Source: Arsukibacterium ikkense (GTDB lineage Bacteria > Pseudomonadota > Gammaproteobacteria > Enterobacterales > Alteromonadaceae). From it: DNA of 64,000 nucleotides. A model generated the notes under the pieces. It did not search any database. It was not told where the DNA came from and saw only the letters and a list, made by a program, of their open reading frames with translations. The number at the start of each line of letters is the position of its first letter. Within the stretch, counting starts at the first letter, position 1. The DNA lies in assembly GCF_000987775.1 (NCBI RefSeq), contig NZ_LAHO01000013.1, positions 1 to 64,000 of the forward strand, in the 5' to 3' direction. Below are positions 1 through 9,491 of this stretch, in pieces. A program made the position numbers and the translations under genes.

Positions 1-31
1 CCGCTGCCGGCTTTGCCCGGCAGCGGTTTTT
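1..31 (+). terminator. Rho-independent terminator of a gene outside the window
   Basis: A perfect 10-bp stem (1-10 with 17-26) with a 6-base loop is followed by a T run on the plus strand. It would end transcription arriving from the left and faces the 3' end of katG. Confidence 0.8.
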
Positions 32-49
32 GTTTGCGGCGGCTAAATG

Positions 50-2242
<2,193 letters not shown>

Positions 2243-2347
2243 TTACTCCTTGTACTGTGCTTATCGAATGGGAATACAACAGGCTCCCGGTTTTATATAC
2301 AACAGACTATAGACCTGATTTTTCAACAATTAAAGCCACTTTTAATG

Positions 2348-2380
2348 ACCGTCTTAATCAATTTTTATGATTAAGACGGT
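2348..2380. repeat. Perfect 13-bp inverted repeat with 7-base spacer
   Basis: The arms 2348-2360 and 2368-2380 are exact reverse complements, separated by an AT-only 7-base spacer. No T run follows on either strand, so it is not a normal intrinsic terminator. The geometry is that of a two-arm protein site (regulator upstream of katG, or a tyrosine-recombinase core site). Confidence 0.7.
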
Positions 2381-2485
2381 GTTGATAGCTGGAACGAGGG
2401 CTGAGCAGCAGTACTTAACTGTGCTAAAGGAATGAATCAGCGCAATTATCTCATGGTAGGCTAATACCGACACAGGTCATTTCTG

Positions 2486-2500
2486 AAATAAATCTGGAAA
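2486..2500 (+). repeat. Left copy of 15-bp inverted island-edge repeat
   Basis: The 15 bases AAATAAATCTGGAAA recur as the exact reverse complement at 30974-30988, just outside the recombinase genes at the other edge. The match does not extend further on either side. This placement is unlikely by chance, but it could still be a regulator site. Confidence 0.5.
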
Positions 2501-2730
2501 GTTATGTGAAACAAGGGTTGTGCGCCTTTTCCAGAAAAACACCAAATCGCGGTGATTTCTCCTAAAAATACTGGATCCAACTGTATCACTTTCCAGAGTT
2601 TTTGCCAGTAGTAGGCTGAAGAATTCACATTGCCTAATGTAATTGATACCGTATTAAAAAGCAGATAGTATTTAAACCGAGGGCCTTGGTACATCACTGC
2701 GACCTGCAGACCACCAGGGACATGAGACTA

Positions 2731-2757
2731 GCCCAAGCTAAATTGCTTGGGCGTTTT
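2731..2757 (+). terminator. Rho-independent terminator
   Basis: An 8-bp perfect stem (2731-2738 with 2745-2752) is followed by GTTTTCTTT on the plus strand. No intact plus-strand gene lies directly upstream, so it may be a remnant of one or insulate the island. Confidence 0.65.
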
Positions 2758-2948
2758 CTTTAATCTTACCTGCGTTTAATGCACTCAAAATCACAACTTC
2801 TGTTACTTGTGACACTTTTAGCAAAGCTAAAAAATCGAGCGTTTCTGAGAATAATAAAAGATCTTAATGGGATCTGATTTTTATATGGATCTGCTTCAGA
2901 GCAAAAGAACTGTCTGGGGCACCAGTTTAACCTTCCAGAACAGTGATA

Positions 2949-3263
2949 TTAACTTCCCTTTTGGGCATTGATAAATTCCAGCACCTTTTGCTGTTGCTCT
3001 GTGGTTAGCTTATGAAACGACATCAGTAACTTGGCCATTTCATCAGAATCGCAATAGAAGTAGGCAACAGGGACGTCTAACTCCTCTGCTAGTTTCTTGG
3101 CCATATCGTAGTCAGGCAGGTGCCGGCCAGTCTCGTAATGATTCATGCGGCTGCTAGCAGTATTAATGTCGAGCCCAATGCGCATACCAAGCTCTTTTTG
3201 TGTGAGGGCTTTCGCTTTTCTGGCCTGTTTAAGTCGAATTGGGAAAGGTGTATGTGATGCCAA
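2949..3263 (-). CDS. XRE-family helix-turn-helix repressor
   Basis: This 104-aa cytoplasmic DNA-binding regulator has a lambda-repressor-like HTH at about residues 9-65 (RLKQARKAKALTQKELG, then a recognition helix region ending NHYETGRHLPDYD), with a short helical tail. The only upstream in-frame start is a TTG, and the Shine-Dalgarno is poor, which suggests low expression. The gene is divergent from the winged-helix/helicase pair. Two related palindromes lie between them, so it probably represses itself and the pair. This is inference from context. The exact ligand or inducing signal is unknown. Confidence 0.85.
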   Translation of the reverse strand: MASHTPFPIRLKQARKAKALTQKELGMRIGLDINTASSRMNHYETGRHLPDYDMAKKLAEELDVPVAYFYCDSDEMAKLLMSFHKLTTEQQQKVLEFINAQKGS

Positions 3264-3290
3264 AGGATGTTCATTTTCTGATACCGGAAT

Positions 3291-3307
3291 ACTTAGATTG
3301 TCTTAGT
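3291..3307. promoter_or_regulatory. Second, imperfect operator-like palindrome
   Basis: ACTTAGATTGTCTTAGT is an imperfect copy of the perfect palindrome at 3325-3341 (same ACTTAG left half). Spacing of 34 bp between the starts puts both on about the same face of the helix. A weak -35 (TTGTCT, 3298-3303) for the plus-strand genes overlaps it. Confidence 0.5.
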
Positions 3308-3324
3308 TTTTGATAGTAGAGTAT

Positions 3325-3341
3325 ACTTAGGAATCCTAAGT
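3325..3341. promoter_or_regulatory. Perfect operator palindrome between xre and the helicase pair
   Basis: ACTTAGGAATCCTAAGT has perfect 8-bp arms around one central base and overlaps the -10 hexamer TATACT (3322-3327), which lies 18 bp from TTGTCT at 3298. A repressor bound here would block the promoter of the 3387 gene. The natural candidate is the divergent XRE protein. Confidence 0.65.
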
Positions 3342-3386
3342 TTTGCTATATCCGATCCGCATCCATAACTGTCAGGAAAATGTAGT

Positions 3387-3887
3387 ATGTCAGTTCGTAA
3401 AACGTTGCTTGCCCTTATTCATCAGCATCGACTAGATAATTTCACGATTAGCGACTTAAAATCGTTATGCACTGGTCTTATAACAGCTACTTCAAGTAAA
3501 CACCTGGGGATAAAAGTCTATAAACAGGTATGGGTGCTGAGCCAAGAAGGTGTTTTAACGGTAAGCAAACATCCGACAGAACCTCAGAAAAATACCTATT
3601 CATTGAGTGACAATGGCCAACAGTTAGCAGAAACCATGAGCACCGCTGCAATTCCCGCAGCAACCAACATAAAACCGGACTTAGTGGCATTGCAGAGAAA
3701 GCTTAATGATTACAGCACCGCTCTTGCTTCTGCCAGTGCAGAGGCCCAGGAGTATCAGGAGCTGTCCAGGGAGTTCCCAGAACTCAAGCATTCCCTTCAG
3801 TCAAAATTCATGTCCGCAAAAGAACGTGCTGTTTTGTACCAGGGACGTCTGTCTGCCATAGAGAGCGTTCTGCAGGATTTTAATTAA
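3387..3887 (+). CDS. Winged-helix/coiled-coil protein paired with an SF2 helicase
   Basis: I do not recognise this 166-aa protein as a named family. Residues about 1-75 look like a winged-helix fold (FTISDLKSLC, then a wing-like NTYSLSDNGQQLAETM typical of wHTH proteins ending in 'LT..G'). The C-terminal 70 residues are helical and charged and likely form a coiled coil. The ATG is preceded by AGGA. The stop codon overlaps the start of the helicase gene (TAATG), so the two are translationally coupled and probably act together. It may target the helicase to DNA or sense a signal. Function is unknown. Confidence 0.75.
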   Translation: MSVRKTLLALIHQHRLDNFTISDLKSLCTGLITATSSKHLGIKVYKQVWVLSQEGVLTVSKHPTEPQKNTYSLSDNGQQLAETMSTAAIPAATNIKPDLVALQRKLNDYSTALASASAEAQEYQELSREFPELKHSLQSKFMSAKERAVLYQGRLSAIESVLQDFN

Positions 3888-5260
3888 TGCAGCTACGTCA
3901 ATGGCAAGAAGACTGCGCATCATTGGCACTTCAAAAGTTTCAGCGTCGGCAAAGACATTTCATGGCATTAGCGACACCTGGTGCTGGTAAAACAGTAATG
4001 GCTGCGGTAGTTGCAAAGCGCTTGTTTGATGCCAATGAAATTGACTATGTAGTGTGCTTTGCCCCCTCAGTTGCCGTGCTTAATAGCATGCGGACAACAT
4101 TTTATTCAGTATTAGCTAAGTCTATGCATGGGCAACTAGGCGCCGCCGGCGGAGTTTATACTTATCAATACCTCGCGAGCAGTAAGAAAGCTGACTGGAG
4201 CTTTTTGACAACAAGTCGGGTCTTAGTGGTTTTTGATGAAATTCATCACTGTGGTGGTGACGAGCCAGAATTTGCCAACGCCTGGGGACGAGAGGTTCTG
4301 CGCAGTTTGGGGAGTCAGGCAAAGTACATACTGTCGATGACTGGCACGCCATGGCGCAGTGATCTGGCGCCAATTACTCTGGCGAGCTATATCGACCCAG
4401 ATAAGACGATTCACTGTGACTATGTCTATGGCATTGCAGACGCTATAAATGATGGTGTATGCCGGCTGCCTGAAGTCGTTTTGATAGACAATGACAAGTT
4501 GCAGGTAAATGAGGAAACCTATGGATCGCTTAAGTCAGCAATTGAGCATTCTGAGCTTCGGTATTCAGAGCTCCTGGCGGACAGTCAGGCTTTGCGTCAT
4601 CTGTTAACAGTAGCAGTGCAGCAGCTCCACATCGCAAGACAAGAGCAGCCTAACGCTGCAGGTTTGGTCGTAGCAAGTTCAGTACGTGAGGCAAGGCGAA
4701 TAAAACACATATTACAGAGTGAATTTAATCAAACGACTGTAATGGTTACCTACCGTGAGCCATCTCCTCAAGCAGTTATTGAAAATTTCAGGACATCCCA
4801 CAGCCAATGGATAGTCAGTGTTTCAATGGTCTCAGAGGGTACTGACATACCAAGGCTTCGGGTATGTGCACACCTTAGTTTGGTAAGAACCGAATTGTTT
4901 TTCCGTCAGGTACTTGGTCGGGTACTTCGATTAATGCCGGGGCTAGCAAACAATAAGGCATGGTTAATAAGTTTCGCAGAAAAATCCCTATTGGAATTTG
5001 CACAGCGGTTACAGCAAGACATTCCGGAAAAAATAATTCGCTTTGAAAAGGAAGAGTCGCCAGCAAGCCCTGAGCCGCCTTTGAGTATAGGAACTGGCAT
5101 TAACTCCTCTCAAAACACTAAATTTCAGGCTTTGGGTGAAAGTTGGAATTGCTATGCCTCAGAGCCTGAAGAGAATCTAGCCAACTCGGCATTACTATTT
5201 AGCCTAAAAGGCAATTACAGGCAGCAGGTGTTTTCGATATTTTCAACTGGGACGGCTTGA
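3887..5260 (+). CDS. SF2 (type III restriction/UvrB-like) helicase
   Basis: This is a 457-aa ATP-dependent DNA or RNA helicase/translocase of the DEAD/DEAH-ResIII group. The visible motifs are Walker A ATPGAGKT (residues 29-36), motif II DEIH (117-120), motif III SMTGTPWRS (about 150-158), motif V SMVSEGTDIPRL and motif VI RQVLGRVLRL. Both RecA lobes are complete. There is no nuclease domain, and the C-terminal 80 residues are low in recognisable features. It overlaps the preceding wHTH gene by one base and is followed, after 240 bp, by rnlAB. The XRE-controlled wHTH-helicase pair inside a defence-rich island suggests an anti-mobile-element role, which is inference. Confidence 0.9.
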   Translation: MQLRQWQEDCASLALQKFQRRQRHFMALATPGAGKTVMAAVVAKRLFDANEIDYVVCFAPSVAVLNSMRTTFYSVLAKSMHGQLGAAGGVYTYQYLASSKKADWSFLTTSRVLVVFDEIHHCGGDEPEFANAWGREVLRSLGSQAKYILSMTGTPWRSDLAPITLASYIDPDKTIHCDYVYGIADAINDGVCRLPEVVLIDNDKLQVNEETYGSLKSAIEHSELRYSELLADSQALRHLLTVAVQQLHIARQEQPNAAGLVVASSVREARRIKHILQSEFNQTTVMVTYREPSPQAVIENFRTSHSQWIVSVSMVSEGTDIPRLRVCAHLSLVRTELFFRQVLGRVLRLMPGLANNKAWLISFAEKSLLEFAQRLQQDIPEKIIRFEKEESPASPEPPLSIGTGINSSQNTKFQALGESWNCYASEPEENLANSALLFSLKGNYRQQVFSIFSTGTA

Positions 5261-5405
5261 ACGTGTTTAATTTCGTCATTACATTTAATTGTTAATTCTT
5301 ATTGGGCTGGAGTCTTTTTTGAGCGAGAACCATAAATTGATAGGGCTAAAATCCGAGGGTCTCTAGTATGTTGATAAACCACAATTAATTATCTTTAATG
5401 CCTAA

Positions 5406-5484
5406 AAGCAATGTGTAAGAATTTCGTCTTGAAACATGTTAGGCTCGTTTTAAACAACTTTACTATTTATTCCGCACATTGCTT
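5406..5484. promoter_or_regulatory. Inverted repeat flanking the rnlA upstream region
   Basis: AAGCAATGTG (5406-5415) recurs inverted as CACATTGCTT (5475-5484), immediately before the rnlA Shine-Dalgarno. The pair could fold in a leader RNA or bind the RnlA-RnlB complex for autoregulation. Neither is proven. Confidence 0.4.
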
Positions 5485-5500
5485 ATAGGGAAGGGAAACC

Positions 5501-6574
5501 ATGTCTGATTACAAAGATCTGAACTTAAATAGGGAAATTCTTATCCCCGCGATCTATAAATTTTTGGAGTTGAATGGTTTTCAGCTAGATGGCGAAATTC
5601 AAGAAACACCAAATAAGAAAAGAGTTGTTTTTGGTGCAGCTGGATTGGATTTTGCTACGGTAGACCTGCACCTAAACAAGTCTGGTACAACAACGATTCA
5701 TTGGAAACTCGGTAAGAATCATGGGCTCGGCGAAACATTTGCTGTCTATCTTAAAGCTACGATAGATCCTGCAGAATTTGAAAACGTAAATTTTGCTCTG
5801 AAGGGGATAACTGCGAGTTCATTTGACCCAATTCTGGACTGTGTTGTGGAGTCAACAGATATTGAGATGGAAATCAAACGAGACGATGACAAGTGCAAGC
5901 TGGTGACCTTAAGAAGCATCTCTCATCAAGATCAACTGACTCTCACTCATCATCGACAAACAAGGGTTTTGCAAATACAAGGGAAACCCTTATCTTGCTA
6001 TCGCCGGGTCATATTCATGCTAACAGACTTGCTGGATCTTAAAGGTTTAGAACAAGTCTTATATCGTCAAGACGAAAGTAGCGCTGAGATAGTTAGGAAA
6101 GAAATGGCTGAAGATTACGTAAAAAGCTTATTTCCTAAAAGCTATCAATATTTACCAGATCTAGTTAGAAAGCTACTCATTTCTGGCTGCTGTGTGAAGC
6201 TTGCCTCGCCCCAGCTCCCAGATTATTGCCTATTACTATATCCAGATCTCCGAGCGTTGGAAGGTGTTCTGAAACAGAAAATGTCTGAATACAGTATGTC
6301 GGTGCATGATGCAGAAAATGGTTTTGGTGATTTTTTTGATGTCAGAAATGGTATATGCACTTTGAAGCCTGAATGTTCCACTCTGGTTGCAAATTCCGGC
6401 ATGGAATATGCGTTAAATAACGGTTATACTTTCTACAGAAAGAATCGCCATACGTTATTCCATATGGAAGAGTTAGTTTCTAGTAGTAGGATGGTTGACA
6501 CCCTAGATAAAGCTATCGCTTTATCTAAAGATGCCTATGAAGCAATTGACAACCTGTACACAGCGACAATGTGA
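5501..6574 (+). CDS. rnlA: RNase LS toxin RnlA
   Basis: This is the endoribonuclease toxin of the RnlA-RnlB type II toxin-antitoxin system. In E. coli it degrades mRNAs after T4 infection unless blocked by RnlB or phage Dmd. The 357-aa length equals that of E. coli RnlA as I recall it. Shared segments are YKDLNLN at the N-terminus, LQIQGKPLSCYR, LLDLKGLEQVL, CVKLASPQLPDYCLLLYP and the C-terminal HEPN catalytic patch NRHTLFHME, with the R-x4-H pair Arg316/His321. A good AAGGGA site precedes the ATG. rnlB follows directly, as expected. On this island it would serve as an abortive-infection module and may also stabilise the element. Confidence 0.93.
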   Translation: MSDYKDLNLNREILIPAIYKFLELNGFQLDGEIQETPNKKRVVFGAAGLDFATVDLHLNKSGTTTIHWKLGKNHGLGETFAVYLKATIDPAEFENVNFALKGITASSFDPILDCVVESTDIEMEIKRDDDKCKLVTLRSISHQDQLTLTHHRQTRVLQIQGKPLSCYRRVIFMLTDLLDLKGLEQVLYRQDESSAEIVRKEMAEDYVKSLFPKSYQYLPDLVRKLLISGCCVKLASPQLPDYCLLLYPDLRALEGVLKQKMSEYSMSVHDAENGFGDFFDVRNGICTLKPECSTLVANSGMEYALNNGYTFYRKNRHTLFHMEELVSSSRMVDTLDKAIALSKDAYEAIDNLYTATM

Positions 6575-6579
6575 GACTT

Positions 6580-6918
6580 ATGATCAAAACAATACGCGTT
6601 ATTGGTGGAATAGCAGTCATAACTGCAACCGCAGACTTCCATCCTTTGCGTCAATTAAAACAGCTGGCTGTTGAACTCGAAAAACTTGATTTCGAGGGCA
6701 ATGTGCTGTTTGATCTGCTTGCTGTCAATGGATTAGCCCCTAACCGTTTTGCTTCGATGAAATTCAGTGATTGTGCATTTATTCGATCTTCGTTTTCTGT
6801 TGAATCTGAAGTAAACCCACATATACAAAGTGAACAGGATACTCTTGCCAAACAAGATCACACTTTTCTTCTTGGTAGTGTGCTTTCTACAGCCGAAATT
6901 TATAAATTCACGCACTAA
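6580..6918 (+). CDS. rnlB: RnlB antitoxin
   Basis: This 112-aa antitoxin should bind RnlA and block its RNase. It keeps the family segment NVLFDLLAVNGLAPNRF, comparable with the E. coli ILFDLLCANG...NRF segment. I chose the ATG at 6580, five bases after the rnlA stop, because its N-terminus (MIKTIRVIGGIAV) lines up with E. coli RnlB. A GTG at 6571 overlapping the rnlA stop is an alternative. The two genes are clearly co-translated. The stop codon lies inside the left arm of a 12-bp inverted repeat (6915-6961). Confidence 0.88.
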   Translation: MIKTIRVIGGIAVITATADFHPLRQLKQLAVELEKLDFEGNVLFDLLAVNGLAPNRFASMKFSDCAFIRSSFSVESEVNPHIQSEQDTLAKQDHTFLLGSVLSTAEIYKFTH

Positions 6919-6961
6919 CTCAACCAGGCTGGTTTACCCCGTATAAAAATGGTTGAGTTAG
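6915..6961 (+). terminator. Stem-loop at the end of rnlB
   Basis: A perfect 12-bp inverted repeat (6915-6926 with 6950-6961) begins at the rnlB stop codon. Its loop contains a second small palindrome, AACCAGGCTGGTT. No clear T run follows, so it may be an RNA-stabilising hairpin or a protein site rather than a strong intrinsic terminator. Confidence 0.5.
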
Positions 6962-7091
6962 CCAGAACGAGCAATTTCATCGAGGCTTGTTTGGTAAAAA
7001 TTTCTTAGTTAAATGCTTGCGTTTGGTTTCTTTACATGACTGATTTTGGTAATTTTCGGGTATTTAGCACAATGCCTTCCCGTGGTTTGAG

Positions 7092-7334
7092 CTAATGTTT
7101 AGAGCAAGTTTTATCAAGCAGTTCGCCAAAAAAAACCATCGCATCGCGATAGGCTGAAAATGGCTTTCCAACCTGATACCACTGGTTACATCTATACCCT
7201 GGTATCAGTACGATGATGCCATTAGACGCTGTCGTCTTCTTTAGCTTTGCTAAGCTTGGTAAGTCATGGCCTATCTCTTTCCATTCACTCAAAAGCGCGA
7301 CCGCTTGCTTGTCCGATACTAATGAATAATCCAT
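7092..7334 (-). CDS. Hypothetical 80-aa protein
   Basis: I do not recognise this small soluble protein. It has a charged N-terminal helix (AVALLSEWKEIGHDLPSLAKL), a short strand-like segment (NGIIVLIPGYR) and a second helix near the C-terminus. The ATG at 7334 has a GGGG site 7 bases upstream, and a TTG 12 bases earlier is less likely. It stands alone on the minus strand between rnlAB and the AHH toxin pair and is divergent from the toxin gene, so a role for that intergenic DNA in controlling both is possible. Confidence 0.55.
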   Translation of the reverse strand: MDYSLVSDKQAVALLSEWKEIGHDLPSLAKLKKTTASNGIIVLIPGYRCNQWYQVGKPFSAYRDAMVFFGELLDKTCSKH

Positions 7335-7452
7335 ATTCAGCCCCAAAGGTTAATATATAGTAAAAACTAGGTGTTAATATGGTTGATGTAAAGACTTTAT
7401 GAATTTAAAATCGCTGTAAATTCAGCAAAAGTCCGCAGGAGCAATCTTCAGC

Positions 7453-8172
7453 ATGAAGCCGAGCCAACCAATTCAGTATGTGAGTTTCCCAAGGCCTGTA
7501 CGACCTGAAAACCCATCGCCACTTGATATGATTATTTATCAGTACGAGCTTAAAGCCAGTGAATTTCATAACGGCAGAAACAGCCAGGCTCCAGCTAACG
7601 AGACGACAAAGCAGAGGGCTGAACGCATAGCTAAGCGGGATAAAGACTGGCAACACTTACGTTTGGAGCGCCGTAAAATTGCTGCTCACATTATGTACCA
7701 GGAAAATCTGACGGCTTATCGCAAATCTAACGAGTCGAAGTCTGTTCGGGAACTGGCAACCGAAAACCATCATCCAACAAAGATGTTGGCCAGAAACTTA
7801 CTTGCCGTTGGTGAGCCTAAACCAACGCCAATTCATGAGGCTCACCATATCATCCCGGGGTCCGGCAAACATCGAAAAGATCTGATTATTAGGAGTCGAC
7901 TGAATCTGCATGCCTTTGGTATTGGGATCAATGACCCACTAAATGGGATCTGGCTGCGTAACTTCGCTAAGAACACTGCTGATGACTGGGCCACACCTGA
8001 ATCGCCGGCACACAGACCAATTCATACCTACAACTATGAAACCTGGATTGCGTCGAAGTTCTCAAACGATAATCTGCCGGAGCGAGTATTCTTGTCACGG
8101 TTACAAACAGTAAAGCGTGAACTTCGCACAGGGGAGCATCCAGCTGATATTCTTGAGAGGAAGACTGGCTGA
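7453..8172 (+). CDS. AHH-family (HNH/endonuclease VII fold) nuclease toxin
   Basis: This 239-aa protein carries a C-terminal AHH nuclease domain at about 125-205. The diagnostic Ala-His-His is at residues 130-132 (EAHHIIPGSGKH), followed by INDPLNGIWL and a later HRPIHTYNYETW, which gives the usual H-x3-H...Y spacing. AHH domains are DNA-degrading tips of polymorphic and type VI secretion toxins. Here the domain sits behind a short, basic and proline-rich N-terminus (residues 1-120, VSFPRPVRPENPSP) with no signal peptide, RHS or VgrG region. The next gene overlaps its stop and looks like an Imm11-type immunity protein. The N-terminus may be a secretion or adaptor-binding segment (inference). 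A purely intracellular toxin-antitoxin role is the alternative. Confidence 0.82.
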   Translation: MKPSQPIQYVSFPRPVRPENPSPLDMIIYQYELKASEFHNGRNSQAPANETTKQRAERIAKRDKDWQHLRLERRKIAAHIMYQENLTAYRKSNESKSVRELATENHHPTKMLARNLLAVGEPKPTPIHEAHHIIPGSGKHRKDLIIRSRLNLHAFGIGINDPLNGIWLRNFAKNTADDWATPESPAHRPIHTYNYETWIASKFSNDNLPERVFLSRLQTVKRELRTGEHPADILERKTG

Positions 8173-8765
8173 TGGAAAATGAATTAATGGAAAAGACAAT
8201 AACAGTATATCGACTAAAGCCTGTTGAGAATTCTTATGAAGTCCCCGAGCTGGATCTATTTGCGTTCGCTGACATCCTTGGCGATGAAGATTTATCATTA
8301 GTACGGCGCCAACCCAGAACCAATGAAAGTTTACTGGATAAATGGACACCGAGCAGGTGCGATCTGGCATCAGAATACCAGCAAGGATTACCGGTACCGG
8401 ATGTGTCCTTCTGGGGCTCATACTTGCTGTTGTCAGAAGAGGCTTATAACGCTTTTAAAAACCTGCTGGCTGATGCCGGAGAGTTTTTAGCGCTTCAGGT
8501 CGGCTATATGCAGATGTACATTTTTGTTCCGCAGCAGTTTGCGAAAGAAGATACCACAAAGACAGTACGTCATTACGAAGACGGGTTTGAGTGTGGTGTT
8601 GAGACATTGGTATTTGAGCAGCAATCATTGGCCGACAAGTCAGTATTTAAGTCAGAATTGTATGGCACTCACGGCCTGTTTGTAACGGATAGCTTTAAAG
8701 TGATATATGATAATCACAACTTAGCTGGTATAGAGTTCGACGAGGATCTAGCTGGCATTTTCTAG
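8172..8765 (+). CDS. DUF1629/Imm11-type immunity protein
   Basis: This 197-aa soluble protein is translationally coupled to the AHH toxin (TGATG overlap) and therefore most likely neutralises it. It begins with the YRL/P pattern of DUF1629 proteins (TITVYRLKPVENSYEVPELD). It has the late motif HGLFVTDSFKVIYDNHNLAG followed by an acidic IEFDEDL, typical of the end of Imm11/DUF1629 proteins. Family membership is by memory of these motifs, and no search could be run. A hairpin with T run follows at 8785-8822. Confidence 0.7.
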   Translation: MENELMEKTITVYRLKPVENSYEVPELDLFAFADILGDEDLSLVRRQPRTNESLLDKWTPSRCDLASEYQQGLPVPDVSFWGSYLLLSEEAYNAFKNLLADAGEFLALQVGYMQMYIFVPQQFAKEDTTKTVRHYEDGFECGVETLVFEQQSLADKSVFKSELYGTHGLFVTDSFKVIYDNHNLAGIEFDEDLAGIF

Positions 8766-8897
8766 CAATGAACGTGAACAACACGGCAAAGACGCTCGGT
8801 GTAAGACCGGGCCTTGCCTTTTAACAACATAAGTCAGTTTGTAGTCAATCACTTCGCCATCAACTGCAGGCTCTTTATCGGATCGTAAATACGGCAT
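8748..8897 (-). CDS. Possible fourth small ORF of the minus-strand operon
   Basis: A 49-codon frame starts at an ATG four bases after the stop of the 8901-9242 gene (MPYLRSDKEPAVDGEVIDY...). Its first half reads like a real soluble protein. The second half is antisense to the terminator and tail of the immunity gene and looks like random read-through. It may be the truncated head of a gene cut off at the junction of two cargo cassettes, or spurious. Confidence 0.25.
   Translation of the reverse strand: MPYLRSDKEPAVDGEVIDYKLTYVVKRQGPVLHRASLPCCSRSLLENAS
8785..8822 (+). terminator. Terminator after the toxin-immunity pair
   Basis: GGCAA (8785-8789) pairs with TTGCC (8814-8818), with an inner CGGT/ACCG stem, and TTTT follows. 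This is an imperfect but reasonable intrinsic terminator for the plus-strand pair. Confidence 0.5.
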
Positions 8898-8900
8898 GAG

Positions 8901-9242
8901 CTAACCAATAGATGAAATCTCAGCATTGTCAGAATTAATCAGGGCCTGATTCGCCTCATCAAATTGCTTTTGGTAGCTGGCTTTGGCCTCTTCAGAAGAG
9001 TTTGGATCATTAAGGGCTGTTTTGAGCTTCATCAGACGTTTCTTAATTCTACGCTCCGTCCTGCTGTCTACATGGAAATAAACGGCAAAATACTTAAGCG
9101 CGGTGACGGTAATCGCAAATATCAACGGCAAAGCAGGTATGACGATTTCTTTGTGTGGACAATTGTATAGTTCTGTAGCGAAAATTGCTGCAGATACAAG
9201 CGCAGCCATTGGAACCCCCAGGAAAGTAGAAGCTTTAGACAT
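8901..9242 (-). CDS. Small membrane protein, third gene of an unrecognised operon
   Basis: This 113-aa protein has two predicted transmembrane helices at about residues 7-24 (FLGVPMAALVSAAIFATEL) and 34-55 (IPALPLIFAITVTALKYF). A charged cytoplasmic helical tail follows (RTERRIKKRLMKLKTAL). I recognise no family. It overlaps the upstream 83-aa gene by 8 bp, so the two are translationally coupled. Together with the 9235 and 9492 genes it forms a compact three-gene operon inside a defence-rich island. A membrane effector in an abortive-infection system is one possible role (inference only). Confidence 0.6.
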   Translation of the reverse strand: MSKASTFLGVPMAALVSAAIFATELYNCPHKEIVIPALPLIFAITVTALKYFAVYFHVDSRTERRIKKRLMKLKTALNDPNSSEEAKASYQKQFDEANQALINSDNAEISSIG

Positions 9243-9486
9243 TCACCCCTCCTGACTGGTGTTTTTTTGCTCGTAATAACACTTTAACCAATTCATCGTC
9301 ATCGTCCAAATTAACCTTGGTTACGACAATCTGCCCATCATCATCTTCATACTTAATTTCAATTAATTTTCCCGGGAAAAGTACCTGTCCTAAAATTTCC
9401 CCAACCGTGCGAAACACCCACCAAATAGCGGGTGTTGCTAATAACAAAGTTATCCACATCAATGCTTCGATTAGGATCGGTTCCAT
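9235..9486 (-). CDS. Small single-span membrane protein, second gene of the operon
   Basis: This 83-aa protein has a hydrophobic N-terminal segment (residues 5-27, ALMWITLLLATPAIWWVF), an amphipathic stretch and an acidic cytoplasmic tail (KYEDDDGQIVV...DDDDELVKVLL). I do not recognise the family. It starts 5 bases after the 309-aa gene stop and overlaps the following gene by 8 bp, which indicates coordinated stoichiometric expression. The acidic tail could contact a partner, for example the basic tail of the 113-aa protein, but that is speculation. Confidence 0.6.
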   Translation of the reverse strand: MEPILIEALMWITLLLATPAIWWVFRTVGEILGQVLFPGKLIEIKYEDDDGQIVVTKVNLDDDDELVKVLLRAKKHQSGGVNV

Positions 9487-9491
9487 AAGGC

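Noticed and set aside
2461..2697. 78-codon minus-strand frame upstream of katG
   Set aside because: No family resemblance, no good ribosome site, and aromatic/isoleucine-rich composition typical of chance frames in AT-rich DNA. It also overlaps the island-edge repeat.
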